Of a stretch of 43,686 bases of DNA, positions 8,660 through 16,902 are shown piece after piece. The stretch is taken from the NCBI RefSeq assembly GCF_006175995.1, contig NZ_VDMB01000008.1:95518-139203 (forward strand), read 5' to 3'. The DNA is from Desulfobotulus mexicanus (GTDB lineage Bacteria > Desulfobacterota > Desulfobacteria > Desulfobacterales > ASO4-4). The notes under the pieces are model-generated. The model saw only the letters and a list, made by a program, of their open reading frames with translations, searched no databases and had not been told where the DNA came from. Numbering within the stretch: position 1 is the stretch's first letter; every line of letters begins with the position of its first letter. A program made the translations under genes and the position numbers.

Positions 8660-9991
8660 TTATTCGTCATCTTCCGCAGTTTTGGGAAGGTTTACTTCCT
8701 GAAGCTCAGGACCCAGATAGGTTCTCTCATTGGGGCCAAGAATACCAAGGGAAAGACAGATAATAGTCCAGATGTGAACCACATGATAATGGGCACCATA
8801 AACCTCACCCAACTCATGGATCTGAGCGTGGCAGTTATGACAGCCTGCAACGCAATAGGTGGCACCTGTGGCCTGAATCTGAGCGTCCTTGATTTTTCCG
8901 TACTGCAGGCGTTCTTCCTTGAATCCGCTCTGGAGAAAACCACCGCCCCCGCCACAGCAGAAGTTGTTGGACTTGCCCGGATACATATCAATCAGATTTT
9001 CTTTGCCCACACAGGATTCAATGACAAAACGGAGGTTGTCCGCAGCCCTGTCGCCAAAGGCTTTGCGTACAATATTGCAGGGATCCTGTACCGTGAACTT
9101 GATCCCAAGCTCCTTGTTCCAGTCGGAATTTACGGGAAGCTTGCCTTCACGGATCCAGTCTGCATAGTAATTGTAGATGTTTTCGATTTTTTCTACGTTG
9201 GTATCAATGTTGAACTTTTTCTGTCCTGCCAGGACAGAGAAGGTGATGTGCCCTCATTCAGTATTGAGGAAAACCTTGCACCCCAGTTCATCGGCCTTAC
9301 CCAAAGTCCCCCTTGTATGCTTTTCCCAGGAAGGATCATCGGCAAGAAAAAGACAATAGTTCTCACCGGCCCAGCCAGTAGAACCATAGGTCCAGTCCGC
9401 ACCCACAAGGTTGAGAATCTTCCAGAGGGGAACCATTTCCTCAGGCTCCACCATGGGCTCACGGGAGTTCTGGTTCAGGAAGAAGTAGGCACCCTGCTTG
9501 TCTATGGGGGCCTGAAGATCTCTTTCTTCCCATTCGGGCTGCTCTTCCCTCACTTCATCCAGAATATCCTGCACCACAAACTCAAAATCCTCCTGGGTTG
9601 TGCCCATGGCACTCAGGGTAGGATTCTTCATGGCCATATCACAGGAAGCAAGAATACCTTTGGGTCTTTCTTCTCTGGGATTCAGTTTTCTGGCATTGAA
9701 CACCAGCTGCGGGATATTGATCTTCATGGGGCAGGCATACATACACCGCGTACACATGCTGCACATCCATACCCACTCGCTCTTTTTGATCTCCTCATCC
9801 ATGCCCAGCGCGGCCATTCTCAGAAACTTCCGGGGATCCATATCCCGAAGCCCTGTAGCCGGGCAGCCGGAAGCACAGAGACCGCAAGTCAGGCAGGCAT
9901 TGAGGTTTCCGCCCTCCGGCAGAATCTCCTTCACCTTATCGATGAAGAAGCTGCCCGACTTCTTCTCTATCTTGACTGCTTCTTCCGCCAT
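8660..9991 (-). CDS. Selenocysteine-containing HdrD/DsrK-like (Fe-S) CCG-domain protein, read through UGA at 9254-9256
   Basis: 443 residues if the in-frame TGA (9254-9256, codon 246) encodes selenocysteine; the frame is otherwise open and unshifted. Start ATG has GGAGGAG upstream. Two [4Fe-4S] ferredoxin motifs come first (C33-x2-C36-x2-C39-x3-CP; C77-x2-C80-x2-C83-x3-CP). A degenerate first CCG domain ends ..VFLNTE-U-GH. A complete C-terminal CCG domain follows: C305-x39-CCG-x36-CxxC (C345, C346, C384, C387). This is the layout of HdrD, DsrK and GlpC-like subunits that pass electrons to disulfides. In relatives a cysteine is expected in the E-C-G-H position, so Sec would replace a ligand or redox residue. 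Partner subunits are not adjacent. Without recoding it would be two fragments, the second lacking a start. Confidence 0.85.
9221..9256 (-). promoter_or_regulatory. Putative bacterial SECIS element following UGA codon 246
   Basis: On the mRNA strand the UGA (9256-9254) is followed after 23 nt by an apical loop GGC, closed by a perfect 7-bp stem CUGUCCU / AGGACAG (9237-9221). Bacterial SECIS elements are described as a short stem with a small loop whose first bases include a conserved G, about 16-37 nt after the UGA. All these features are met. Evidence is sequence and geometry only. Confidence 0.8.
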
Positions 9992-10519
9992 TTGTGCATC
10001 TCCTCCGTTTTGTTTTTTCTCAAAAACTTTCTTCCATCAGGTTTTCCATAATATTTACAGGAAATCTTCCGTGACGGGCTGGCCACGGCACACCTTCAGG
10101 AAACCCGAATATCGGCGGGAGGCCGCCCACTGGCGATCAGGGACTGCCTCCTGACATGTAGTGTCTGAACAAAAGCCGCTTTTTTCCCGATCCAATACCT
10201 GAAATTTTATTATCATTTTATACATGCATCCCATAGTCTCACCGGAATGCGGATTTTCATAATTTCAGATTATCACAATACCCGGAAAGGCCAAAAAACC
10301 ACTTTCGGCCAGCCACTATTTAGACTATTACTTTTTCTTCTCCCTTATTCCAGTGCCTGTGTCAATACAAAATCGGGAATCCATTTATAATGCAAATACG
10401 ACTCATTGAAAAAATACCACCGTCATATCCCGCTGCCAAGTCTTTGAAAAAGTTCCATGGCACCACATCAAACAGAAATAAAATCATAAAAAAAAGACAA
10501 TAACAGAATATATGTCGGA
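9992..10519 (-). other. Long upstream region / structured leader of the HdrD-like gene
   Basis: No gene. On the minus strand, upstream of the HdrD-like start, inverted repeats occur at 10069-10088 (CCGTG..CACGG) and 10118-10151 (GGAGGC..GCCTCC). Between them lies CCGAATATCGG. These could form a structured 5' leader. The stretch from 10160 to 10519 is AT-rich and I see nothing else in it. The promoter of the HdrD-like gene could not be placed with confidence. Confidence 0.35.
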
Positions 10520-10548
10520 TTGACACCGATTTAGCCATACGATAATAC
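10520..10548 (+). promoter_or_regulatory. Sigma-70-type promoter for dapL
   Basis: TTGACA (10520-10525), a 17-nt spacer and TAATAC (10543-10548): a near-consensus promoter about 110 bases before the dapL start, in the right orientation. Confidence 0.7.
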
Positions 10549-10656
10549 TTATTATGGGGAAAAAAACGCATCCCCTTTCCCAAAAGCCAGATACCCTGCC
10601 CCATACGCAGGGAAAACCTTTTTAAAGCCCAATGACCTCCAGCCAAGGACTTATCC

Positions 10657-11877
10657 ATGATCAGAATGAACAGCCATTACAAAAAACTCAAGGCCTCCTA
10701 TCTTTTTTCCGACATTGCAAAGCGTGTCAGCACCTTTCAGGAAAACAATCCAGACACCCCCATCATCCGCCTTGGCATAGGGGATGTAACCCACGGACTG
10801 CCCGAGGCCTGCATCAAAGCCCTGCATAATGCCGTGGATGAAATGGCTGAAGATAAAAGCTTCAAGGGCTATGGCCCGGAGCAGGGCTATGCCTTTCTGC
10901 GGGAAGCCATTGCAGAAAATGATTTCAAATCCAGGGGATGCGCCATTGAAGCCGATGAGATTTTTGTCAGCGATGGTGCCAAATGTGACACAGGCAATTT
11001 TCAGGAGCTCTTTGCCACAGACATCCGGGTAGCCATTCCCGACCCCGTATATCCGGTGTATCTGGATACCAACATCATGGCAGGACGCACCGGAGAATTT
11101 CTTGATGGCCGGTATCAGGGTCTCGTTTATCTGGACAGCACAGCAGAAAACGGCTTTGTTCCCCCTGTCCCCGAACAGGCCGTGGACCTGATCTACCTCT
11201 GCTACCCCAACAATCCCACCGGAGCTACGGCCAGCCGTGCCCAGCTTCAGGAATGGGTGGACTATGCAAGGAAAAACAAGGCTCTGATTCTCTTTGATGC
11301 GGCCTATGAAGCCTTTATCACAGACCCGGAAATCCCCCACTCCATCTATGAAATTCCCGGCGCAAGGGAAGTGGCTGTGGAGTTCCGCAGTTTTTCAAAA
11401 ACCGCAGGCTTCACCGGCACCCGCTGTGCCTTTACCGTGGTTCCCAAGGATTGTATGATCTATGATGAAAAGGGAGAAGCCCATGCTCTCCATGCCCTGT
11501 GGAACCGCCGCCACTGCACCAAGTTCAACGGCGTGGCCTACCCCATCCAGAAGGCGGCTGCAGCAGTGTACAGCCCCGAAGGGCAGGCGCAGGTCAAGGC
11601 CCTCATCACCGGATACCTCGAAAATGCCACCATTATCCGCAGCGCCATGAAAGAGCTTGGCTTTGACTGTGTGGGGGGCGACAACTCTCCTTATATATGG
11701 ATCAACGGTAAAAGCGATTCCTGGGAATTCTTTGACCGCCTTTTAAAGGCTGGGGTTGTCTGCACACCGGGTGCTGGCTTTGGCCGCTGCGGAGAAGGCT
11801 TCATCCGCATTTCCGCCTTTAATTCAAAGGTCAATGTGGTTGAGGCCATGGAACGCATCCGGAAAACACTGGCCTGA
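10657..11877 (+). CDS. dapL: LL-diaminopimelate aminotransferase
   Basis: 406 aa, typical for DapL. It is a PLP-dependent class I/II aminotransferase that converts tetrahydrodipicolinate directly to LL-diaminopimelate for lysine and peptidoglycan synthesis. Visible family marks: [20 protein letters not shown] at the N-terminus, [42 protein letters not shown], and the PLP lysine K248 in [12 protein letters not shown]. An AAGGA sits 7 bases before ATG 10657; ATG 10666 is a weaker alternative. Expressed from its own promoter. Its stop codon falls inside the target-site duplication of a MITE-like element that separates the gene from its terminator. Confidence 0.95.
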   Translation: MIRMNSHYKKLKASYLFSDIAKRVSTFQENNPDTPIIRLGIGDVTHGLPEACIKALHNAVDEMAEDKSFKGYGPEQGYAFLREAIAENDFKSRGCAIEADEIFVSDGAKCDTGNFQELFATDIRVAIPDPVYPVYLDTNIMAGRTGEFLDGRYQGLVYLDSTAENGFVPPVPEQAVDLIYLCYPNNPTGATASRAQLQEWVDYARKNKALILFDAAYEAFITDPEIPHSIYEIPGAREVAVEFRSFSKTAGFTGTRCAFTVVPKDCMIYDEKGEAHALHALWNRRHCTKFNGVAYPIQKAAAAVYSPEGQAQVKALITGYLENATIIRSAMKELGFDCVGGDNSPYIWINGKSDSWEFFDRLLKAGVVCTPGAGFGRCGEGFIRISAFNSKVNVVEAMERIRKTLA

Positions 11878-11879
11878 TT

Positions 11880-12298
11880 GTAACTATTCGCCACACTCTT
11901 CCATGCAAGATTGTGAATTAATTTCAACATATTGATTCCATCAAAAGACAATCGGGCTGTTTGTGAGTGACATTGCAATCGTTTCGGATCAGAGCTTTGT
12001 CCGGCACTCAAGCCATAAACCTATAGTCTGCTGTGAAAAAACAATAAGCTTTTTCAGGCTTGAGTGCCGGAGTGCTAATAAGAAGCGGCAAACTGTCTGA
12101 GCCGCCACAAAGGCAGCGTGCTTAAGCCTGCCATGGTAATCAAAAAGCTTATTCTGCCTGTGGCGGGGAGTTTTTGCCGCTTCCGCACAGGGCAAGAAGC
12201 TCCCGAATAAGATTGCGTCACGAACAAATAGTCCGGTTGTCTATGCGCCTGATTAAAGGCATTCGATTTACCAAAGGAAAATTGTGCTGAATAATTAC
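11880..12298. mobile_element. 419-bp MITE-like palindromic element, complete copy, with 8-bp target duplication
   Basis: Ends are inverted repeats: GTAACTATTCGCCACA (11880-11895) and TGTGCTGAATAATTAC (12283-12298), 13/16 matching. Flanks GCCTGATT (11872-11879) and GCCTGATC (12299-12306) look like an 8-bp target duplication. Subterminal inverted arms carry TTTGTGAGTGACATTGCAATC (left, ~11960-11980) and GATTGCGTCACGAACAAAT (right, 12211-12229). A central hairpin pairs 12082-12116 with 12154-12183 (GAAGCGGCAAA..CGCCACA..GGCAG). An extra perfect 14-bp stem CCGGCACTCAAGCC / GGCTTGAGTGCCGG (12001-12070) is absent from the second copy. No coding capacity. GTAA ends plus 8-bp duplications recall IS66-family elements, but that link is inference. 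Confidence 0.85.
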
Positions 12299-12338
12299 GC
12301 CTGATCTTACAAAACCACGAGAAAATAAAAACGTACAT

Positions 12339-12375
12339 AAAGACCCGACGCAGATTCCCTCCGTCGGATCTTTTT
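12339..12375 (+). terminator. Rho-independent terminator, probably the original dapL terminator
   Basis: AAAGACCCGACG / CGTCGGATCTTTTT hairpin with T run. If the 419-bp element and one 8-bp duplicate are removed, it would sit about 30-40 bases after the dapL stop. It therefore seems to be the dapL terminator displaced by the insertion. It also insulates the downstream AAA operon. Confidence 0.8.
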
Positions 12376-12436
12376 ATCCTTGCCTTTTTCATTTTGCAGC
12401 CTATGTTTTGCATTTTAAGAAAAGCAGGGAGACAGA

Positions 12437-13594
12437 ATGCAGAAAGAACCCGTTGATATTCATATTACAGAGCTGGAAGAAATACTGGACCACTATCTGG
12501 ATGCCGCAGGCAGACTCAATTATGCCATCAAGATCGTGGGACATCCGGGTATCGGCAAAAGCTCAGTGGTCCGTCAGGCTGCGGAACGCAAAAACTTCCT
12601 CTTCATAGATACCCGCCTTGCCTTCAAGGAAAATATCGATCTTGGCGGCTACCCCGTTCCGGATCACGAAAACCAGCGCATGATCTATTTCAGGCCCCGC
12701 TTCATTCCGCCGGAAAGCGTTCCCACAGAACATGAAGGCATCCTCTGGTTTCTGGATGAAGCCAACCGTGCCCACCCTACGGTGATTCAGACCCTTTTCC
12801 AGATCATCACCGAAGGCCGCTGCGGAGAACATCTGCTGCCGGAAAAAACCGCCATTGTTCTGGCCGGTAACCTCGGAGAAGAAGACAGCACAACCATCAC
12901 GGATTTTGATGATGCAGCCCTGGATGGCCGCCTTGCCCTTTTCCACTTAAAACCCCGTGCCATTGACTGGCTGCGCTGGGCTGCGGGCAGGGATGTCCAT
13001 CCTTCCGTACTCCGTTACATCGCCCTTTTCCCGGAAAGACTCTGGGATGAACAGCGCATCCATCCCAATCCCAGGGGCTGGCATCAGGTATCCCATGCCC
13101 TTGCCACGGCCTATGGCCTGACCAGCGAAGCAGCCCTCATAGAAGCTTTAAAAACCAAAAAGACAGCCAGCCTTGAAAAACTGATCATCTCCCTTGTGGG
13201 AGATCTTGCAGCCTTTGATTTCATCCGCCAGCTGACCCATCCAAGACAGATTACTACGGCGGATATCCTCTCGGGAGCCCCGGACAAACTGGATGCTGCG
13301 GAAAAGGAAAAACTTCCCGCCGAAGATCTGCTCTGGGCCATCACAGGTGCCATCTCAAAGCTAAGGGAAGATCTGCTGGCCCAGACCACAGACCACGCCC
13401 GTAAAACCACGGAAGAACTCAGCCATGTTCTCTCTTTTATAGCCTGCTGCCGCAGCGACAGCAGACTGGCCTTTTTCCATCTGCTCCTCAGGGAATGCGG
13501 GCTGCTGACAGCCATTCCTGCAGCCATTGCCATTATGGAAAATCCTGAGACAAAAGAAAAAATCCGCCTTTCCATGGAGACGCTTCTCTCATGA
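12437..13594 (+). CDS. MoxR-type AAA+ ATPase
   Basis: 385 aa. Walker A GHPGIGKS (35-42), Walker B LWFLDE (103-108), and a sensor-1-like asparagine in VLAGNLGEED (~144). LDGRLALFHL contains the arginine of the AAA lid region. Domain type AAA_5/MoxR. Such ATPases act as chaperones paired with VWA-domain proteins. AGGGAG precedes the ATG. The stop overlaps the start of the next gene (ATGA, 13591-13594), which encodes exactly such a VWA partner. The C-terminal ~180 residues (ALDGRL to METLLS) are helical and of unknown contact. Cytoplasmic. Confidence 0.9.
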   Translation: MQKEPVDIHITELEEILDHYLDAAGRLNYAIKIVGHPGIGKSSVVRQAAERKNFLFIDTRLAFKENIDLGGYPVPDHENQRMIYFRPRFIPPESVPTEHEGILWFLDEANRAHPTVIQTLFQIITEGRCGEHLLPEKTAIVLAGNLGEEDSTTITDFDDAALDGRLALFHLKPRAIDWLRWAAGRDVHPSVLRYIALFPERLWDEQRIHPNPRGWHQVSHALATAYGLTSEAALIEALKTKKTASLEKLIISLVGDLAAFDFIRQLTHPRQITTADILSGAPDKLDAAEKEKLPAEDLLWAITGAISKLREDLLAQTTDHARKTTEELSHVLSFIACCRSDSRLAFFHLLLRECGLLTAIPAAIAIMENPETKEKIRLSMETLLS

Positions 13595-15009
13595 AGGTAA
13601 AACAGCATCCCGTATGGGAGACCGTACTGGAAGAGTTGTGGCGGCAGAGCCGATTCACATCCTATTTCTACCAGAGCGTCCAGTTTACCCCCAGCACTTC
13701 GGTGCCCACACTGGCCTTAAGCATAGCTTCCATGCGGCCTGTGCTTCTCTATCATCCGGATTTTGTGGAACGCCAGAACAAAGAAAGTCTTAAGGCACTG
13801 CTGGTCCATGAGCTTCTCCATATTGTCCACGGACATGAGCACAGACAGCTCAAGGACCATGAACCCTATCTCCAGAATCTGGCGCAGGACATGGTCATCA
13901 ACTCCTTTCTAAGAAGCCGGGCAAAGAACTTTTTCTCATCCACGGATGGTCAGCAGCAAAGCCTTTACCTGCCAGCGGAACTTCCCGGTATTCCCGATGC
14001 CTTTTTTGAAGAAACCGGAGAAAAAGATCCCTCATGGGAAAATCTCTACCACTGGTTCGGCAGACGGGGACCGGAATCATTAAGAATTTTCAGTGATGCG
14101 GTGCGAGATATGTTCCGGGATCTGAAGAAAAAACCGGCAAAAAAAGCCCTTGATAATAAGTCCGTCCATTTTACGGAACCTGAGGACAGCGATGATCCGG
14201 CAGATACTGACACCATCCCCGAAGGCATCTGCCTTGTGGATAAAAAAGGAGAGGCTCTGCCCACGGGTACCCACCTTTTTCTGGGCACCATGGAAAAACG
14301 ACAGCTTCAGACCCAGGTACGTAAAATCATGGATCTGGCCGGAAACGACCCTTTCTCACCCACAGACCGGGTTTTCGAAGCCCTGAGCCGCATGATTGAA
14401 GGTGTGGAAAAACTGCATTCCCTTCCCTGGCAGCGCAGACTGCGGAGTATTCTGGACCGCAATGTCCACTCCAGCGAATGGTTCTACACAAAGAGCCGTT
14501 TCAACCGTCGTTTTCTGCCCCACGGCATCTACAGCAGCGGCCGCATGTTCCGGGAAAAGGAACTGCTCACGGTCTGCGTGGATGTTTCCTCTTCCATGAC
14601 CACCACCCCCGGAGAAATGGCAGGGGCCTTTGCCGTCATTGAAAGCCTCTTAGACAGATTCCGGGTAAATCTCCTCTGCGTGGATGAATCGGTTTTTGTT
14701 CCCCGCATCCGGAAAGAAGGCATGGAAAAACAACAGGATCTGAAAAAACCTTATTTTTACAAAAAAGGGGACTGGAAACATCTGGAAACGGGCAATTCCG
14801 GCACCACCTTCTTTGCACCGCTCTTCAATACCTATATGAGAAAGCACAGGGAGCTGCTGCTGGTAATCACAGACGGCCATATCCATGATCTGGGCCGCCT
14901 TATCCCTTACAGCCCCACCCTCTGGCTCATTTCATCGGGCAGAAAAGAACCCTTTAAGGCCCCCTTTGGAAAAGCCCTTATCCTTGAAACTTCCGGAGCC
15001 ATATCATGA
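13591..15009 (+). CDS. DUF2201-type protein: N-terminal metallopeptidase-like domain + C-terminal VWA-like domain
   Basis: 472 aa. The N-terminal domain has a zinc-protease motif HELLHIVHGH (73-82), the HExxH form with a third histidine nearby. The C-terminal domain starts ELLTVCVDVSSSM with a MIDAS-type D331-x-S333-x-S335 and ends ..ELLLVITDGHIHDLG..; it binds a divalent metal and probably the MoxR partner. A ~100-residue linker includes an acidic stretch (EPEDSDDPADTDTIPEG). This pairing with a MoxR ATPase is recurrent in bacteria, but its substrate is not known to me. Overlaps both neighbours by 4 bases, so three products are probably made in fixed ratio. Confidence 0.85.
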   Translation: MKVKQHPVWETVLEELWRQSRFTSYFYQSVQFTPSTSVPTLALSIASMRPVLLYHPDFVERQNKESLKALLVHELLHIVHGHEHRQLKDHEPYLQNLAQDMVINSFLRSRAKNFFSSTDGQQQSLYLPAELPGIPDAFFEETGEKDPSWENLYHWFGRRGPESLRIFSDAVRDMFRDLKKKPAKKALDNKSVHFTEPEDSDDPADTDTIPEGICLVDKKGEALPTGTHLFLGTMEKRQLQTQVRKIMDLAGNDPFSPTDRVFEALSRMIEGVEKLHSLPWQRRLRSILDRNVHSSEWFYTKSRFNRRFLPHGIYSSGRMFREKELLTVCVDVSSSMTTTPGEMAGAFAVIESLLDRFRVNLLCVDESVFVPRIRKEGMEKQQDLKKPYFYKKGDWKHLETGNSGTTFFAPLFNTYMRKHRELLLVITDGHIHDLGRLIPYSPTLWLISSGRKEPFKAPFGKALILETSGAIS

Positions 15010-15776
15010 ATCCTTCTGACATCCATCAGTCCGTGATGCAGGGACAGCTCTCTCCGGAAAAGGGGCTTGAAATACTGGGAAGATTCCCCGATGCAGAGAC
15101 CCTTTTTCTTGCTGGCAGATACTGGGCCGGTCTTGACCATGAAAAGGCCCTTGACCTTCTCATGGCCACACGCAGTGCATTTTTTTTGTACCGGGCAGGA
15201 CTGCACTGGCCTGAAATCAAGCACAAAAAAGCCGCAGAGGCCCTCATATTACTCAATGACAGCGAATCCATATATAAAGCGGGCCGGACATGGAAAAGCT
15301 TTGATCCAAAAGCAGGCCTTGATGCCCTCTTTGCCCTCAAGGACAGCCGCCGCATCTACTATGCAGGTAATGACTGGAAAAACTTTAACTTTATAAAGGG
15401 TCAGAAAGCCCTTGCCATACTGGGAGATTCTGCCTTTATTTTTTATGCTGGCTGCCACTGGCGCAGTTTTGATTTTACAAAGGGCATGCAGGCCCTGCTG
15501 GCAACGGGCAACCTCAATTATCTCTTTCAGGCAGGAAAACGCTGGCAGCACTTCGACCATGCAGCAGCATGGGATCTTTTTGAAAAACAGATCCGGGATG
15601 GTTCCCCATGGCGGGCAAAGGCCCTTGAAGACCCCAGATGGAAAAAGCACCTTCTCCGCCGTTTCAAGGGGCTGTGCGGCATGGAGCAAAGGGAAGAAGG
15701 AAAGGAAAAAAGCCAAGCGCCGGAACGGGGACCGGGACGATGGGAAATCCATTTCAGCCCCAAAGGACCATCCTGA
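15006..15776 (+). CDS. Unrecognised protein of exact 28-residue AGxxW repeats, third gene of the AAA/VWA operon
   Basis: 256 aa. The motif A-G-x-x-W falls at residues 36, 64, 92, 120, 148 and 176, a strict 28-residue period. Consensus per unit: AGxxWxxFDxxKALxALLAxxDSxxIYY. Each unit probably folds as two short helices, so the protein should be an alpha-solenoid or superhelical scaffold. After residue ~185 comes a basic tail (KKHLLRRFKGLCGM) and a charged low-complexity end. No signal peptide or membrane span. GGAG lies upstream of the ATG, which overlaps the VWA gene's stop (ATGA, 15006-15009). Its place suggests it is a substrate, adaptor or scaffold for the AAA-VWA pair. I know no named family for it. 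Confidence 0.75.
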   Translation: MNPSDIHQSVMQGQLSPEKGLEILGRFPDAETLFLAGRYWAGLDHEKALDLLMATRSAFFLYRAGLHWPEIKHKKAAEALILLNDSESIYKAGRTWKSFDPKAGLDALFALKDSRRIYYAGNDWKNFNFIKGQKALAILGDSAFIFYAGCHWRSFDFTKGMQALLATGNLNYLFQAGKRWQHFDHAAAWDLFEKQIRDGSPWRAKALEDPRWKKHLLRRFKGLCGMEQREEGKEKSQAPERGPGRWEIHFSPKGPS

Positions 15777-15937
15777 GACCGAATCGGATCTGCATACAGA
15801 CCTCCTTCCCAGGGACAAAGATCCTGTCACTTCCTTCTGTTCAATGCATTGGATATGGTATATATATTCCGACGGTAAAAAAATCTGCGTCAGATATGTA
15901 AAAAACAGAAGATCACGCAACCGGAGGCATTATTCCC

Positions 15938-16900
15938 GTGGAAATTCATTGCACTGCATGCAAAAAAAAATATATCCTCTCACCGGAACAGGCTGAAAAG
16001 CTTGTTTCCGTTCCCAAAATCCCCTGCCCTGCATGTGGCACCCTGATTATCACCCAGATTGAAAAGCCTGCTTTCATCAGCAAAGAAAAACTCCTGAAAC
16101 AGACCGGCGCCCTGCCCCCCATGCCGGAAATCCTCATCCGGGCCAAATCCATCATTGACTCACCCTATGGGGACATACGGGATCTTGCCGATATCCTTGA
16201 AAAGGATCAGGCCATGACTTCAAGACTTCTGAAGCTGGCAAACTCCGCCTATTATGGTCTCCGTTACCCAGTGGAATCAGCACACAAGGCCTGTCTTGTA
16301 CTGGGGGAACAGACCCTTTTGCAGATGATTACCATAGTCAGTACATCCAAACTTTTCTCCAATAATCTTGATGGATACGATCTGGATGCGGCAACGGTTT
16401 TCTCCCATGCCCTTTTTGTGGCGCTGGTTTCCAGAGACATCTGCAAAAACCGTTTTAAAGTACTGGAAAACAGTGCCTTTGCCGCAGGCCTCCTCCACGA
16501 TGCCGGAATGCTGGTACTTGATTCCCACATAAAAAACACAAAAGCACATTACAGAAAACTAAGAGACAAAGGCCTTTCCCAGCATGCGGCAGAAAAAGAA
16601 TTTTTCGGCTTTGACCATGCAGAAATCGGATATGATTTTTGTATCAACTGGAATGTGCCCGCAGATCAAGCCCTGGCAATCCGGTGGCACCATGAACCCC
16701 GGATGGCAGATTCGGATCTGGCCCATGTGCTTTATACAGCAGATATTCTAGCATGGCAGGATCCCGACCGCATACCCGGCGATGATCTTGATGAAGTCAG
16801 CTTCCGCAGGGTGGGCCTTTCCAGTGAAGAACTGCATGAAATCCGCAGCCGGGCATGGCAGGATGTGGCACAGATTGTTGCCGATATTCTCATCTCCTGA
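15938..16900 (+). CDS. HDOD-domain signalling protein with N-terminal zinc ribbon
   Basis: 320 aa starting at GTG 15938 with GGAGG upstream. Residues 1-35 form a small Zn-ribbon of the MJ0042/FmdB type (C5, C8, C30, C33). Residues ~58-260 are an HDOD domain: ALPPMPEILIRAKSIID, DQAMTSRLLKLANSAYYGL, AFAAGLLHDAGMLVLD, EIGYDFCINWNVP and IRWHHEP. HDOD is a degenerate HD domain, common in deltaproteobacterial signalling, usually without phosphodiesterase activity. Partly HD-like residues (LLHDAG) remain here, so catalysis is not excluded. It lies 160 bases after the repeat protein; co-transcription is possible but unproven. Confidence 0.85.
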   Translation: MEIHCTACKKKYILSPEQAEKLVSVPKIPCPACGTLIITQIEKPAFISKEKLLKQTGALPPMPEILIRAKSIIDSPYGDIRDLADILEKDQAMTSRLLKLANSAYYGLRYPVESAHKACLVLGEQTLLQMITIVSTSKLFSNNLDGYDLDAATVFSHALFVALVSRDICKNRFKVLENSAFAAGLLHDAGMLVLDSHIKNTKAHYRKLRDKGLSQHAAEKEFFGFDHAEIGYDFCINWNVPADQALAIRWHHEPRMADSDLAHVLYTADILAWQDPDRIPGDDLDEVSFRRVGLSSEELHEIRSRAWQDVAQIVADILIS

Positions 16901-16902
16901 AA

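Noticed and set aside
9254-9259. Reading the HdrD-like gene as a pseudogene with a nonsense mutation
   Set aside because: The codon is TGA at a Cys-equivalent site with a SECIS-like hairpin at the right distance, and the rest of the frame is intact.
8621-10051. Long plus-strand open frame (476 codons) over the selenoprotein gene
   Set aside because: It is antisense to clear iron-sulfur motifs; its translation has no recognisable domain and no good ribosome site.
10362-10658. 98-codon minus-strand open frame with hydrophobic stretch
   Set aside because: No ribosome site, no family, and it overlaps the strong dapL promoter and leader.
11880-12298. Integron attC site or small RNA gene
   Set aside because: No attC core sites; terminal repeats with a target duplication and a second copy elsewhere fit a transposable element better.
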